From positions 71,471 to 135,470 of the forward strand of contig NZ_BMXR01000005.1 of assembly GCF_014651855.1 (NCBI RefSeq): a DNA stretch of 64,000 nt, read 5' to 3'. This DNA comes from Saccharospirillum salsuginis. Lineage in GTDB: Bacteria; Pseudomonadota; Gammaproteobacteria; Pseudomonadales; Natronospirillaceae. Below, in pieces: positions 52,932 to 62,226 of this stretch (the stretch's first letter is position 1; each line of letters opens with the position of its first letter). The notes below the pieces were generated by a model. The model did not search any database, was not told where the DNA came from, and saw nothing but the letters and a program-made list of their open reading frames with translations. A program made the position numbers and the translations under genes.

Positions 52932-54737
52932 TCATGATGAACAGCTGTAGTGCGACCACCCTCCGGCCCCAAAGTACTGCGCCGGTTTCAGCCGGTAGTA
53001 CTTCTCTTCCACCACGCTCGACTGTTCGTCATACGGCTGGGTCATCACATCCTGCAATTCATGCACCCGTGAGTAGTCGCCATTCATCGCTTGCTGATAC
53101 GCAGGCACAACAAACCACTCCCGCAAACTGTATTTAGGGTTGGTGCGTTTCATCTGCCGGGCAATGTCTTCACGGGAGCGGGGCGTGGCATCGCCCGTAC
53201 CGCTGTCGATCAGTGAGTGCCACTGGGCGAGCCATTCGGTCCAGCGTTTATTCATGCCCTCTGGGTCCGTCGCGACCATCGAGTTCCTGACGGGACCGGT
53301 ACCGTCAGCTTCAGTGTAAAAGCTGTTCTTCAGAGGCGTAATGTCGTCGGGTATCGCCGAGAGCTCCCGGAAAAAGAGGGTGTAGTCCACCGGGGTATGC
53401 GCCATGAGTGACAACAGCTCGCGGACCAGCGGTTCATTGAAGTCGCTCAACCCCAGTTTGGCGGCCCACATCTGTTCTAGTTCGGATTGCATGGCGGACG
53501 AAAAGCCGCGCTCAATGTCGATCAGTTGTTTCAGGCGGGTGTGATCAGACTCCAGCAACGGCTGTAAGGCGCTGCAGAACGAGTGAAAATTGCGCTCGGC
53601 GGCGGCCGGTTGGTTCAGGAATGCGAAGTGCTGACCGCCGCCCGTCCAGGGCTGGAAAGCCGGGTCGAACGCATCGCAGAACCCAAACGGGCCGTAGTCG
53701 AGGGTGAACCCACCGGCCGCGCAGTTGTCGCTGTTGAAGTTGCCCTGGCAGTAGCCAACCCGTATCCAGTTGGCGATGAGCGAGGTGAGGCGGCCGCGGA
53801 ACAGACGCGCCAGGCGCACGATCTTCTCGCCGGTACCCAGTGCCGGGTCTATTTCGCCGCTGTATTCACGGTCGATGAGATGCAACACCAGCTGTTCGAG
53901 TTCTTCCATCGCTCTCGGGTGTTCCTGCTTGCGGGCGCGACGAGCGAACAGCTCGAGTTGTCCAACGCGAATGAACGAAGGCGCGACGCGCGTCGAGATA
54001 GCGACCGGGTTCTGCACGAGTATGTCCGGGTCTTCTGAATGAGAGCCTTCTGAATACCAGGGCCGCTGGACCTGTTCGGTTTTGGATACGTACAAACTCA
54101 GCGATCGTGACGTGGGTACACCGAGCGCATGCATGTGTTCCTGCGCCAGGAACTCCCGAACACTCGACCGCAAGACGGCGCGGCCATCGGCCCCCCGGCA
54201 ATAAGGTGTCCGACCGCCGCCTTTGAGCTGCATTTCCCGGCGTTTGCCGTTGAGTACCGCCTCCAGAACGGACACGGCCCGGCCGTCGCCGTAACCGTTG
54301 CCGGTCTGAAAGGGGCACTGCTGGTAGAATTCGTTGCCGTAAATCGACAGCGCATAACCACAGGCCCAGCCCACCTTGCGCATGGGGTGTGGCACCCGGG
54401 TCAGGTCACCCGAAAACAGGGCCATGAAGTCGGCTGACCGGGCCAGGCTGTCATCCAAACCCAGTTCACGGAACAGCGTTTTGCTGTGTGCGACGTATTC
54501 GGGGTTAGGGATGGGAGTGGGGTTAACCGGCACATAATGGCCCGAAAACACCTGCCGTGGGGCGTGATCGACGCCGTCCTCGGTTGCGTTGGGGTCGCAT
54601 TGGAGCGACTCCACCAGCGAGTAGCTCGCGTGCTCGGCCAGCTCGTCGAGCGTTGTGATGGGAGCAACCTCGGACGGGTGTTCACGAGATGCATCCTGAG
54701 GCCAGGAAGCCTGCTCCGGTGCCGTTACATGTTGCAT
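52932..54737 (-). CDS. selO: SelO-family protein adenylyltransferase (YdiU)
   Basis: 601 residues from the ATG at 54737 (AGGGCG site). SelO is a pseudokinase that AMPylates proteins and takes part in redox control. Signature blocks: [71 protein letters not shown]. The chain ends SCSS, with the conserved near-terminal cysteine that is selenocysteine in eukaryotes. It is longer than E. coli YdiU (478) and closer in length to eukaryotic SelO. Longer in-frame starts upstream lack support. It is a single-gene unit inside the accessory region. Confidence 0.93.
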   Translation of the reverse strand: MQHVTAPEQASWPQDASREHPSEVAPITTLDELAEHASYSLVESLQCDPNATEDGVDHAPRQVFSGHYVPVNPTPIPNPEYVAHSKTLFRELGLDDSLARSADFMALFSGDLTRVPHPMRKVGWACGYALSIYGNEFYQQCPFQTGNGYGDGRAVSVLEAVLNGKRREMQLKGGGRTPYCRGADGRAVLRSSVREFLAQEHMHALGVPTSRSLSLYVSKTEQVQRPWYSEGSHSEDPDILVQNPVAISTRVAPSFIRVGQLELFARRARKQEHPRAMEELEQLVLHLIDREYSGEIDPALGTGEKIVRLARLFRGRLTSLIANWIRVGYCQGNFNSDNCAAGGFTLDYGPFGFCDAFDPAFQPWTGGGQHFAFLNQPAAAERNFHSFCSALQPLLESDHTRLKQLIDIERGFSSAMQSELEQMWAAKLGLSDFNEPLVRELLSLMAHTPVDYTLFFRELSAIPDDITPLKNSFYTEADGTGPVRNSMVATDPEGMNKRWTEWLAQWHSLIDSGTGDATPRSREDIARQMKRTNPKYSLREWFVVPAYQQAMNGDYSRVHELQDVMTQPYDEQSSVVEEKYYRLKPAQYFGAGGWSHYSCSS

Positions 54738-55217
54738 ACTCAGGCGCCCTATTGGTCGGCTTAATGCGAATGGCGTCACACCCAGACAAGGGTGCTCCAG
54801 TGTTGATATGAGTTTTACCCTATTGTAATGGTGGTGGTGCCCGGATGCATACAGCAGTGGTTCAACCAACCGGCGGTTTTCAATCCAAACCCGTCGATGT
54901 TCATACTCTTGGCCGGTCACCCGGGCGACGGCGGCCCAGCAAAAGGGGCCAAAAGCGCGAAAGTGTGCGCTGCGTCCTGGTTTTTTTCTCCCGTGTCTAC
55001 ATAGTCTCCACGTGGGGGCTGCAGTCACGGAGGGATGAGCTGCACCGGCTGGGGTGGCCGACACACGCTATCGACATCCAGCACCTGCGATTTTCAAACC
55101 CCTCGGGGAATGCGGACTGCAGCGCAATATCTTGTTGGCACTCGGTGACTGTCCATACGTCGGTATTCCGCAGTCCGGCTGTACACCACGATAACCCGGT
55201 GAAGGGGGGGAATACCT
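54738..55217. other. divergent spacer between selO and a lipoprotein gene
   Basis: 480 bases between divergent genes, which should hold both promoters. I see no gene, repeat family or clear promoter. AAGGGGG at 55201-55209 is the ribosome site of the next gene. Confidence 0.5.
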
Positions 55218-57041
55218 ATGCACCGTTCCAATCTCGTATCCGTTCTTGTTCTGTTTTTAGGCGTCTCGTTGCTCTCAGCCTGTGGTGGCGGAGGCGGCAC
55301 AGACTCCAACACGGCCCCAAAGGCCACTGACCAGTCGGTCAGTACCGGTGAAAACACGCCCCTGGACATTACACTCACCGGCAACGACGACGATGGCGAT
55401 AGCCTGAGTTTTACGGTCAAGGGCGATCCGGCCAACGGCACACTGAGCGGCACGGTGCCTGACCTTACGTACACCCCGGATGCGGATTTCACCGGTGACG
55501 ACTCGTTCACCTTTACCGTTGGCGACGGTAGCGCGACTTCGGCCCAGGCCACTGTCAGCATCACGGTAACCCCGCTGTACGCCATCGGCGGTACGGTCAC
55601 CGGCATGGTGAACTCTGGCCTGACGCTGGAGAACAATGAGGCTGACAGCCTGGACGTGGCGGGCGTCAGTTTCGAGTTCCCCACGCAATTATCCGATGCC
55701 AGCGCATACGAGGTGACCGTGGCGGCACCGCCCGAGCAGCAGCTTTGCCAGGTGGCCAATGCCAGCGGGACGGTGGCTGCTGCGGATGTGAATGACGTCG
55801 ATGTGCTGTGTCGCTCCTGGCGCACGGCTGCGCCGATCGAGACCGATTCCGGTGACGCGGGCGCGCCGCAGATTGCCTTTGATGGTAACGGCAACGCCAT
55901 GGCCGTTTGGATCCAGAACGACGGCAGCTTCGACCGGGTCTGGGCCAATACCTGGTCGGCCGACAGTGGCTGGGGTACGGCCACCGTCATCTCCGGTAGT
56001 ACGGGGGATGCGGAAACACCACAGGTTGTCTTCGACAGCAACGGTGATGCCCGCGCGGTGTGGACGCAGCTGAGCACCTATACCAACCTCTGGGTTAACC
56101 GTTACCAGCCGGGCACTGGCTGGGGCACGGCCGGGTTCATCGAGTACAACGACGGCAATGCGACCGATCCGCAAATTGCCGCGGACAGTGCCGGGAACCT
56201 CATGATTGTCTGGGAGCAAGACGAGCCACCCCCGACCACGCCCAATCCGACGAATATCTGGGCTATTTACTACTTGTCGGGCAGTGGATGGGGCACGGCG
56301 GAAAAGATCGAAACCGACGGCGGCTCGGCCCAGGTGCCAAAAATTGCTTTCGACAGCGACGGCAATGCCATCGCGGTATGGTCGCAGTACAACGGCAGCA
56401 CGGAGTTTGATATCCGCGCAAACATTTACGCTTCCGGCGGAACCTGGGGCACACCGGAAGACATTGAAAGCACCGATGCCGGCAATTCGTTCAACCCGCA
56501 GATCGTCATCGACAGCTCGGACGTGGCGACCGTGGTGTGGTCGAGCAATGATGGCACGCGCGACAATATCTGGGCCACCAGCTACACAGCCGCCAGCGGG
56601 TGGGGCGCGGATGAACTCCTCGAAACCGACAACGCCGGCAGCGCCTTCAACCCGCAGATTGCTGTCGACAGTGCCGACAATCTCATCGCAGTGTGGCGTC
56701 AGCACGATGGCACGGGGTACAACATCTGGGCCAACACCGCCACACCCGACGACGGCTGGGGCACGGCTGAGCTGGTTGAAACGACTGACAGCAGCGCTAG
56801 CACTCCGCAGGTCGCGTTCGATGGTGACGGCAATGCCATCGCTGTGTGGACGACCTTCAGCATCTGGGCGAATACCTGGTCGCCCGGCGACGGTTGGAGC
56901 ACCGAGGGGCTTATCGAAACGGACGAGACCGGTAGTGCCACCGTGCCACAGGTCGGGTTCGACCATGTTGGCAATGCCATCGCTGTTTGGGCCCAGGACG
57001 ACGGTACGCGAACCAACATCGAAGCCAACAGTTTCGAGTAA
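55218..57041 (+). CDS. repeat lipoprotein with a cadherin-like domain and an eight-repeat propeller
   Basis: 607 residues. Lipobox LSAC (LGVSLLSACGGGGG), a short linker, then a cadherin/tandem Ig-like domain (about 35-120: GNDDDGDSLSFTVKGDPANG, YTPDADFTGDDSFTFTV). From about residue 200 there are eight repeats of about 50 residues with consensus PQIAFDsdGNAiAVW-x-q-x-DGT...NIWAN-x(4)-GWGTAe-IEtd, suggesting an eight-bladed beta-propeller. It is probably surface-anchored and may bind a ligand or surface. The 5' end uses AAGGGGG as a ribosome site. A truncated MNT-HEPN remnant follows its stop. Confidence 0.8.
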   Translation: MHRSNLVSVLVLFLGVSLLSACGGGGGTDSNTAPKATDQSVSTGENTPLDITLTGNDDDGDSLSFTVKGDPANGTLSGTVPDLTYTPDADFTGDDSFTFTVGDGSATSAQATVSITVTPLYAIGGTVTGMVNSGLTLENNEADSLDVAGVSFEFPTQLSDASAYEVTVAAPPEQQLCQVANASGTVAAADVNDVDVLCRSWRTAAPIETDSGDAGAPQIAFDGNGNAMAVWIQNDGSFDRVWANTWSADSGWGTATVISGSTGDAETPQVVFDSNGDARAVWTQLSTYTNLWVNRYQPGTGWGTAGFIEYNDGNATDPQIAADSAGNLMIVWEQDEPPPTTPNPTNIWAIYYLSGSGWGTAEKIETDGGSAQVPKIAFDSDGNAIAVWSQYNGSTEFDIRANIYASGGTWGTPEDIESTDAGNSFNPQIVIDSSDVATVVWSSNDGTRDNIWATSYTAASGWGADELLETDNAGSAFNPQIAVDSADNLIAVWRQHDGTGYNIWANTATPDDGWGTAELVETTDSSASTPQVAFDGDGNAIAVWTTFSIWANTWSPGDGWSTEGLIETDETGSATVPQVGFDHVGNAIAVWAQDDGTRTNIEANSFE

Positions 57042-57053
57042 GGCGCAGGGTGT

Positions 57054-57150
57054 CGATGGTCCGAATGTCCTCTTGTTTGCGTTCGGGCCGGTGGTCCAGG
57101 CTCGTTTTCATCGGAGCACTTTACTGCGGGTGGCGGTCCGCGCAAACTGC
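57054..57150 (-). pseudogene. third, truncated copy of the MNT-HEPN gene (5' end only)
   Basis: 57054-57111 encodes the first 19 or so residues of the gene on the minus strand (MKTSLDHRPERKQEDIRTID), and 57112-57150 matches the upstream flank of both full copies (ACTTTACT-x-CGGG...CCGCGC-x-AACTG). Everything after codon 19 is gone and the lipoprotein stop lies 12 bases away. It marks a recombination or deletion joint. Confidence 0.85.
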
Positions 57151-57241
57151 ATGGTGCCCATCGTGCGGCCTCCTCAGCGGGTCTCCGGTCGCATTGCTTC
57201 AGCGAGTGTAATGATGAGCCTGCGCTCTACGTCTCTATCCC

Positions 57242-58348
57242 TCAGTTCAAGCTTCCGACCTCAACCGGCAGCGCCATCAAACCGGCGACCAACTCCGCCT
57301 GGGAGGCGTAGCCGGTCTTATGGGCAATTGACTTGAGATGGTCGCGGACGGTGAAGACGGACAGGTTCAGTTCTCGTGCAATGGTTTTGGCGGGCAACCC
57401 GGCAGCCAAGTGCCGACAGACTTCCGCTTCACGCGCAGTGAGCTGAAACAACTCTCGCAGCAAGCCGTCGTCGACGCGCCGTTCGAAGGTTGAGGGCCAG
57501 TACCACAAGGTCAGGTCTTCGCACAACGGAACCGATCTGGGGGGCGGGCATGGTCGGTTTTCATGGGTGTCTTTGGCGGCCCGTTTAGCGGCCACTGAGG
57601 CAAAAAACGACTCCTGTTCCATAGTGAGCGTCGTTACCTGCAGCCAGTCCGCACACGAACGGTTCATCAGGCACCGTTGCGACACCTGGTCCACTACGAC
57701 GGCCGGAACCCGAAAGCAATGAATGCAGTTGGCATAGTTGCCCAGCCGCTGCGTAATGTCCTGAATGTGTTGCGAGAGTTGCGACAACTTGTTGCTCATG
57801 GTGATGGCATGGCCCAGCAGCGTGGTCGCCATCCGGATTTCGGGCGTGATGTCCACTTCGGAAACACAAAAATCAAAACCCACAATCCCCGTCCAACGGT
57901 CGTCCGAGTGGAAAGGCGCCGTCACCATGCTGAAGATGCCTTGAGCATCAAACGCTTCGTGCAGACAGGGCTCAATGGAAGCCAGATGGTGCTGGGTCAG
58001 CTGACCTTCTCGTCGGTTGTTGTACAGCTGGTGGCCGGACGACTCTGAAATCTGAAAGCGGCTACCCTGCAGTGCTCGATCACGAATGTTGGAATAGCGC
58101 AGGTGGCTGGCGGCTTCCAATCGGTAGTTGGACACCCAGTAGTCGCGACCTTGCTCACAAATATCGAACACCCAGGCCCGTTGAGCGCCAAGGGCCGAAT
58201 TGCAGTCCTCCAAGACTGACAACAGAGCCCGGTTCTCCGCGGGCTGGGTGGACAGTGCCAGAATGGACTGACAGAGGCGTTCGAAGGTGCTTTGAGTCGA
58301 TTCATTGACCATGGGCAAGTGTTCCTGTGTGTTCCAGTCAGCCGACAT
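57242..58348 (-). CDS. LuxR-type transcriptional regulator with GAF-like sensor
   Basis: 368 residues. The N-terminal 200 look like a GAF-type domain (ALLSVLEDCNSALGAQRAWVFD; RWTGIVGFDFCVSEVDITPE), then a linker and a C-terminal LuxR helix-turn-helix (FQLTAREAEVCRHLAAGLPAKTIARELNLSVFTVRDHLKSI). No receiver domain, so the GAF part probably senses the signal. Start: ATG 58348 or ATG 58312 (AGGA 10 bases upstream); undecided. Targets unknown; the divergent lipoprotein gene at 58779 is a candidate. Confidence 0.82.
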   Translation of the reverse strand: MSADWNTQEHLPMVNESTQSTFERLCQSILALSTQPAENRALLSVLEDCNSALGAQRAWVFDICEQGRDYWVSNYRLEAASHLRYSNIRDRALQGSRFQISESSGHQLYNNRREGQLTQHHLASIEPCLHEAFDAQGIFSMVTAPFHSDDRWTGIVGFDFCVSEVDITPEIRMATTLLGHAITMSNKLSQLSQHIQDITQRLGNYANCIHCFRVPAVVVDQVSQRCLMNRSCADWLQVTTLTMEQESFFASVAAKRAAKDTHENRPCPPPRSVPLCEDLTLWYWPSTFERRVDDGLLRELFQLTAREAEVCRHLAAGLPAKTIARELNLSVFTVRDHLKSIAHKTGYASQAELVAGLMALPVEVGSLN

Positions 58349-58778
58349 CCCTCAACCTGGCCGCATAAAAGAATACACCATTTGCTCAATTTTCGTACGA
58401 AAGGCGCCCTTTTAGAACGCATTCATCATTCAGCAGACCTCATTAGACTCACCCGTTCTTAAAACAACTTATTACTCCCTAACATCCGGGATGGTCCTTC
58501 TTGCCGAGCGGCAGGACACTGAAGACCCTTTCGGACGCCCGGACTCGCAGCATCCGCAGAAGAAGCTCGCATTCTAAACGCTGTGATCCTGGGTCACCGT
58601 CGAACGTTGAGACGGCGTGTTGTTTCGTCACCCTCAATGCTCGACAGGGAGTGGTTCACGCTCGGCGATCGATCGCACCTCGCCACTATCCGTGAGGTAC
58701 ATCGGTCGTGTGTCTTTGCCAACCTAATTGCAGGCGGCGGCTGGGGTTTCGGTCGGTCAGGTCACTCAGGAGAGAACA
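58349..58778. other. divergent spacer between the LuxR regulator and the large lipoprotein gene
   Basis: 430 bases. No gene or repeat family that I can support. AGGAG at 58768-58772 is the ribosome site of the lipoprotein. Promoters for both divergent genes must lie here; no clear sigma-70 pair stands out. Confidence 0.5.
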
Positions 58779-61700
58779 ATGAATGTATGGATAACTCCCC
58801 CCGTTAATGCGTCAGTGGCCGGTTTGAAGGCTGCACGCGTTTTGCTGTTGGCCCTATTGCTGGGACTGGTCGCCTGCAACGACACAGGCAGCGGCGACTC
58901 GTCAGGCGATGGCTCAAACGCCAAACCCACACCCGGGGATACGGACGGAGACGGCCTGTCCAACCAGCAGGAAGTCGACGGCTGGACCATCCTGGTCGAC
59001 TTCGAAGCGTTCGGCCCCAATGCCAGCACCGACAAGCTGTCACAAATCGACGTAACCAGTGACCCGTCGAAAGTCGACACAGACGGTGATGGCGTTACCG
59101 ATGCCGAGGAATTTAACAAACGCACCGACCCGCGTTCACCGGATACCGATGGCGACGGCCTGTCCGATCTCGAAGAACTCACCCGCTGGGAGACCAACCC
59201 AAAAAGCGTCGATTCGGACGGGGATGCGCGCGGCCCGGACGGCGATCAGTTTCCCCGCTCGGAACTCTACGACGGCGCGGAGCTCGAACGGCTGACCTCA
59301 CCCAGCCTGCGGGACACGGACGGTGATGGTAAAGATGATTTCGAAGAATCCTTCATCGAGTTTTCGCGCGACCCGCTGATTGCCGAGTTGCCCAGTGCAC
59401 TGGTCACCCTGACCGCCGATCATGAGATCGACATGCGCATGTTCATCGAGTACAGCGAGACGCAAGGCAACGAAACTGAATACGGTTCAACCTTTTCCCA
59501 GGAAAGCACGTCATCGACGAGCCGCTCCGATACGACCAGCACGGCGACCACCATGGCCGGCAAGGGCGCGTATTTCGACGACCTGGAATTCTCGAAACAA
59601 GGTGCCATTACCTTTGTGGGCCGAAAACTGCTGAACCTCGGCGTCAAGTTTTTACCCGATTCGATCGCGGACCCGCTCGACATCAACAAGGAGCCGACGC
59701 CCGATGTCACCAAGACGAACTCGTCAACCCTGACATCCGGATCATCGTCAACGGCTCGTAGCGAATACTCGAAGTACGTGACGGATTTGTCCAGCCAGAC
59801 CGAGACAGCGTCTCGCGCCGAGATTCGCGCCAAGGTAACGGTCAAAAACACGGGCGATCGGGTTTTCGATCTTGAAAACCTCTTCATCACACTGGCCCAA
59901 TGGCAGAAGACCTCCGGAAAATTCAAAACCCTGGCGACACTGGAGCCTGACACCACGGATACGAACGGTGGCGGCTTATCGGTACCGGTGGGCAAGTCCG
60001 TCGATCTGCCGGTAACGGCCGACAACGTCAATCCGTCCCTGATGAAAGAATTCCTGGCCAACCCGAGCGCCCTCATGCTGGACCCGGCGCAGTATTCGTT
60101 GAGCAATGCGGACGGCATCGACTTCGCGTTCATCACGGAAAACGCCTATAAGCAGACGGCCTTACTGGTCGTCGACTATGGCGATGGCACGGTCGAGAAT
60201 TTCCGGGTCGCAAGCGCGGTCGACCGCTACGCCGAAGACACCCCGAACCCGGACGACCCGGACCGGCCATTCGAGGCGGGCGACCCGGTCGGAATAAAAA
60301 TGGGCGTTGTCCTGAACGACATCCTGCGACTGTCCTATCAGACGACGCCGAGAACCTTTACCGATGACGATGGCGTATCACAGACCGTCGAGGTACTGAC
60401 CGCAGTCAGGACTACCGCGAACCTGATCAACAGCGAGGGCGAACCCTTCCCGGAAGACAAGGTGCCGGGCAGTGTGCAGCGTCCTTCCGCGTACTGGGTG
60501 GTCTATACCGAGCGCGATTCACAGGCACGGGACGATCTGAGTTTCGATGAAATCGTGCTGCAGAACGGCGACCAGATCCGACTGGTTTACGTACAGGACG
60601 AAGACGGGGACGGCTTGCTCAAACGGGAAGAATACGTGCTGGGGTCGATCGATGAACCCGATAATGTGCTCGCCCCCGTCGCCGCCGACCAGAATGACAT
60701 CGCGGTGACGGTGTCCTACGTGGACTACCCGGTCAAACTCGTCGACGGCAAGGTCGTGTTTGAAAGTGGGACCGATACGATCCCCGACAGCCTGGACAGC
60801 GACCGCGATGGCCTCAGCGACCACGAAGAGAGTCGAGACGGCTGGTCGGTCGAAGCCAACGACGAATCGGCCTACGAGGTCTTCTCGAGCCCGAGCCACA
60901 TCGATACCGACGGCGACGGCATGACCGACCTGCAGGAGCAACTGGCGGCAACGGACCCGAACAAGGTCGATACCGACGGCGATGGCGTGTTCGACGCCTG
61001 CGACAGCGAACCGCTTTCCTCTGCGGAGCTGACTGTGGTCTCGATCGGCTATCTCTCCGTCTGTCGGTCGGCATTTGCCTACATCGCCCCGGGCATTGAC
61101 GGCTACGAGATCATCGCGGGTACGCGCGACTTTGAAGCCCTGCCCAACGCACCCTTTAGTCCACTGAGCTATGGTGGCGAAGCCTTAGTGGCGCACCCCA
61201 CCGCCAATTTCATCTACCTGGCGGAAGGCACCGGGGACCGGATCACAGCCTACAGCCTGGACCCGGAGACCGGCGACCTGGAGCCACTGCCGGACGCACT
61301 GCAAACGCCACGCAACCTGACCAACGATTACAACGTGTCGTATGACCTGATCATGACCGGTTCACAAGGGCGTTTTCTGCACACCTGGGACAGCGACCGG
61401 ATCGAGTCCTACGCGATCGACAACGATCCTGATTCGTTTTCTTATGGGGCGCTCGATCGCGTAGACACCACCGGTGAGCCGCACTCTACAATGCGGTCGA
61501 TGGCGCTGTCTCCCGACGGTAACCTGCTCTACACCATCGGTGTCACAAACTTCATCGGTCCGAATGGGAGCCGGCAGGAATGGGAACTGGTTGCCTTCAA
61601 GGTGGAGGACGGCAGTGATCCGAACCGGGACGGTGGTGAGCTGACCGAGATCGGCCCGGCCGATACAGCGACCAACCTGAACAAAACGATTGAATACACG

Positions 61701-62129
61701 ACACTATCCACCGGACCGGTGTCGGAGTCTCATTTGGTATATGCGGCTGATGCGAACCAACTGTACACGTTCGAATTCCAGGGCACGGTCGATCAGCCCT
61801 TGTGGTCTTCGTATGCGGAGAATTCTATCGCCGGCACAAACGTCATAACCGCCGATCCGACCGGCCGGTTCGTGTATGTCGGTACCGACACGGGTCTGTT
61901 CGGCTTCGAAGTGACCAAAGCCGAAGACAGCGCGACCGAGCTCACCGCCATTTCTACAGGAATATCCGGCAGCATTACCGAGGTCTATATCGACCCGCGC
62001 GGCGAATACCTCTATACGAACGGTGTTGGCAACGCCTATCGAATTGAATCGGATGGTGCGCTCGTACGACTGGATGACAACAGTTTCCCGGGCATTGAGA
62101 ATGACATGGTGGTTGTCAGGCCAAGATAG
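58779..62129 (+). CDS. large calcium-repeat (TSP3-like) lipoprotein with C-terminal propeller
   Basis: 1116 residues from ATG 58779. Lipobox LVAC (LLLGLVACNDTGSG). Calcium-binding DxDxDGxxD/E repeats lie at about 48-210 (DTDGDGLSNQQEVDGW; DTDGDGVTDAEEFN; DTDGDGLSDLEEL; DTDGDGKDDFEE) and again at about 670-750. Between them is a large unrecognised region, about 210-660, with Ser/Thr-rich parts. The first repeat block resembles the calcium domain of binary-toxin binding components (NQQEVDGWT), but no pore-forming signature is evident. From about 770 a YVTN-like seven-bladed propeller follows (HPTANFIYLAEGTGDRITAYSLDPETGDL). Surface location inferred. Confidence 0.75.
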   Translation: MNVWITPPVNASVAGLKAARVLLLALLLGLVACNDTGSGDSSGDGSNAKPTPGDTDGDGLSNQQEVDGWTILVDFEAFGPNASTDKLSQIDVTSDPSKVDTDGDGVTDAEEFNKRTDPRSPDTDGDGLSDLEELTRWETNPKSVDSDGDARGPDGDQFPRSELYDGAELERLTSPSLRDTDGDGKDDFEESFIEFSRDPLIAELPSALVTLTADHEIDMRMFIEYSETQGNETEYGSTFSQESTSSTSRSDTTSTATTMAGKGAYFDDLEFSKQGAITFVGRKLLNLGVKFLPDSIADPLDINKEPTPDVTKTNSSTLTSGSSSTARSEYSKYVTDLSSQTETASRAEIRAKVTVKNTGDRVFDLENLFITLAQWQKTSGKFKTLATLEPDTTDTNGGGLSVPVGKSVDLPVTADNVNPSLMKEFLANPSALMLDPAQYSLSNADGIDFAFITENAYKQTALLVVDYGDGTVENFRVASAVDRYAEDTPNPDDPDRPFEAGDPVGIKMGVVLNDILRLSYQTTPRTFTDDDGVSQTVEVLTAVRTTANLINSEGEPFPEDKVPGSVQRPSAYWVVYTERDSQARDDLSFDEIVLQNGDQIRLVYVQDEDGDGLLKREEYVLGSIDEPDNVLAPVAADQNDIAVTVSYVDYPVKLVDGKVVFESGTDTIPDSLDSDRDGLSDHEESRDGWSVEANDESAYEVFSSPSHIDTDGDGMTDLQEQLAATDPNKVDTDGDGVFDACDSEPLSSAELTVVSIGYLSVCRSAFAYIAPGIDGYEIIAGTRDFEALPNAPFSPLSYGGEALVAHPTANFIYLAEGTGDRITAYSLDPETGDLEPLPDALQTPRNLTNDYNVSYDLIMTGSQGRFLHTWDSDRIESYAIDNDPDSFSYGALDRVDTTGEPHSTMRSMALSPDGNLLYTIGVTNFIGPNGSRQEWELVAFKVEDGSDPNRDGGELTEIGPADTATNLNKTIEYTTLSTGPVSESHLVYAADANQLYTFEFQGTVDQPLWSSYAENSIAGTNVITADPTGRFVYVGTDTGLFGFEVTKAEDSATELTAISTGISGSITEVYIDPRGEYLYTNGVGNAYRIESDGALVRLDDNSFPGIENDMVVVRPR

Positions 62130-62159
62130 CACCTATCCAGCAATGGGGGGGGATCAGTC

Positions 62160-62178
62160 CGGGGCTCATGGAGCCCCG
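62160..62178. terminator. hairpin between convergent genes, possible terminator
   Basis: CGGGGCTC / GAGCCCCG form an 8-base-pair stem with a 3-base loop. No T run follows on either side, so intrinsic termination is doubtful. It lies in the 97-base gap between the convergent lipoprotein and ABC exporter genes. Confidence 0.3.
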
Positions 62179-62226
62179 ACTGCCCAGGAGAGTTATAGCG
62201 ACAGACGGGCCCACCAGGCACCCGAG

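Noticed and set aside
47424..52960. gene-cassette array (superintegron) reading of the small genes around hcp
   Set aside because: Genes are coupled in one operon and no attC-like sites separate them.
56911..57111. 66-codon minus-strand frame starting MKTSLDH
   Set aside because: Only its first 19 or so codons match the MNT-HEPN genes; the remainder is antisense to the propeller lipoprotein, so it is a truncated remnant.
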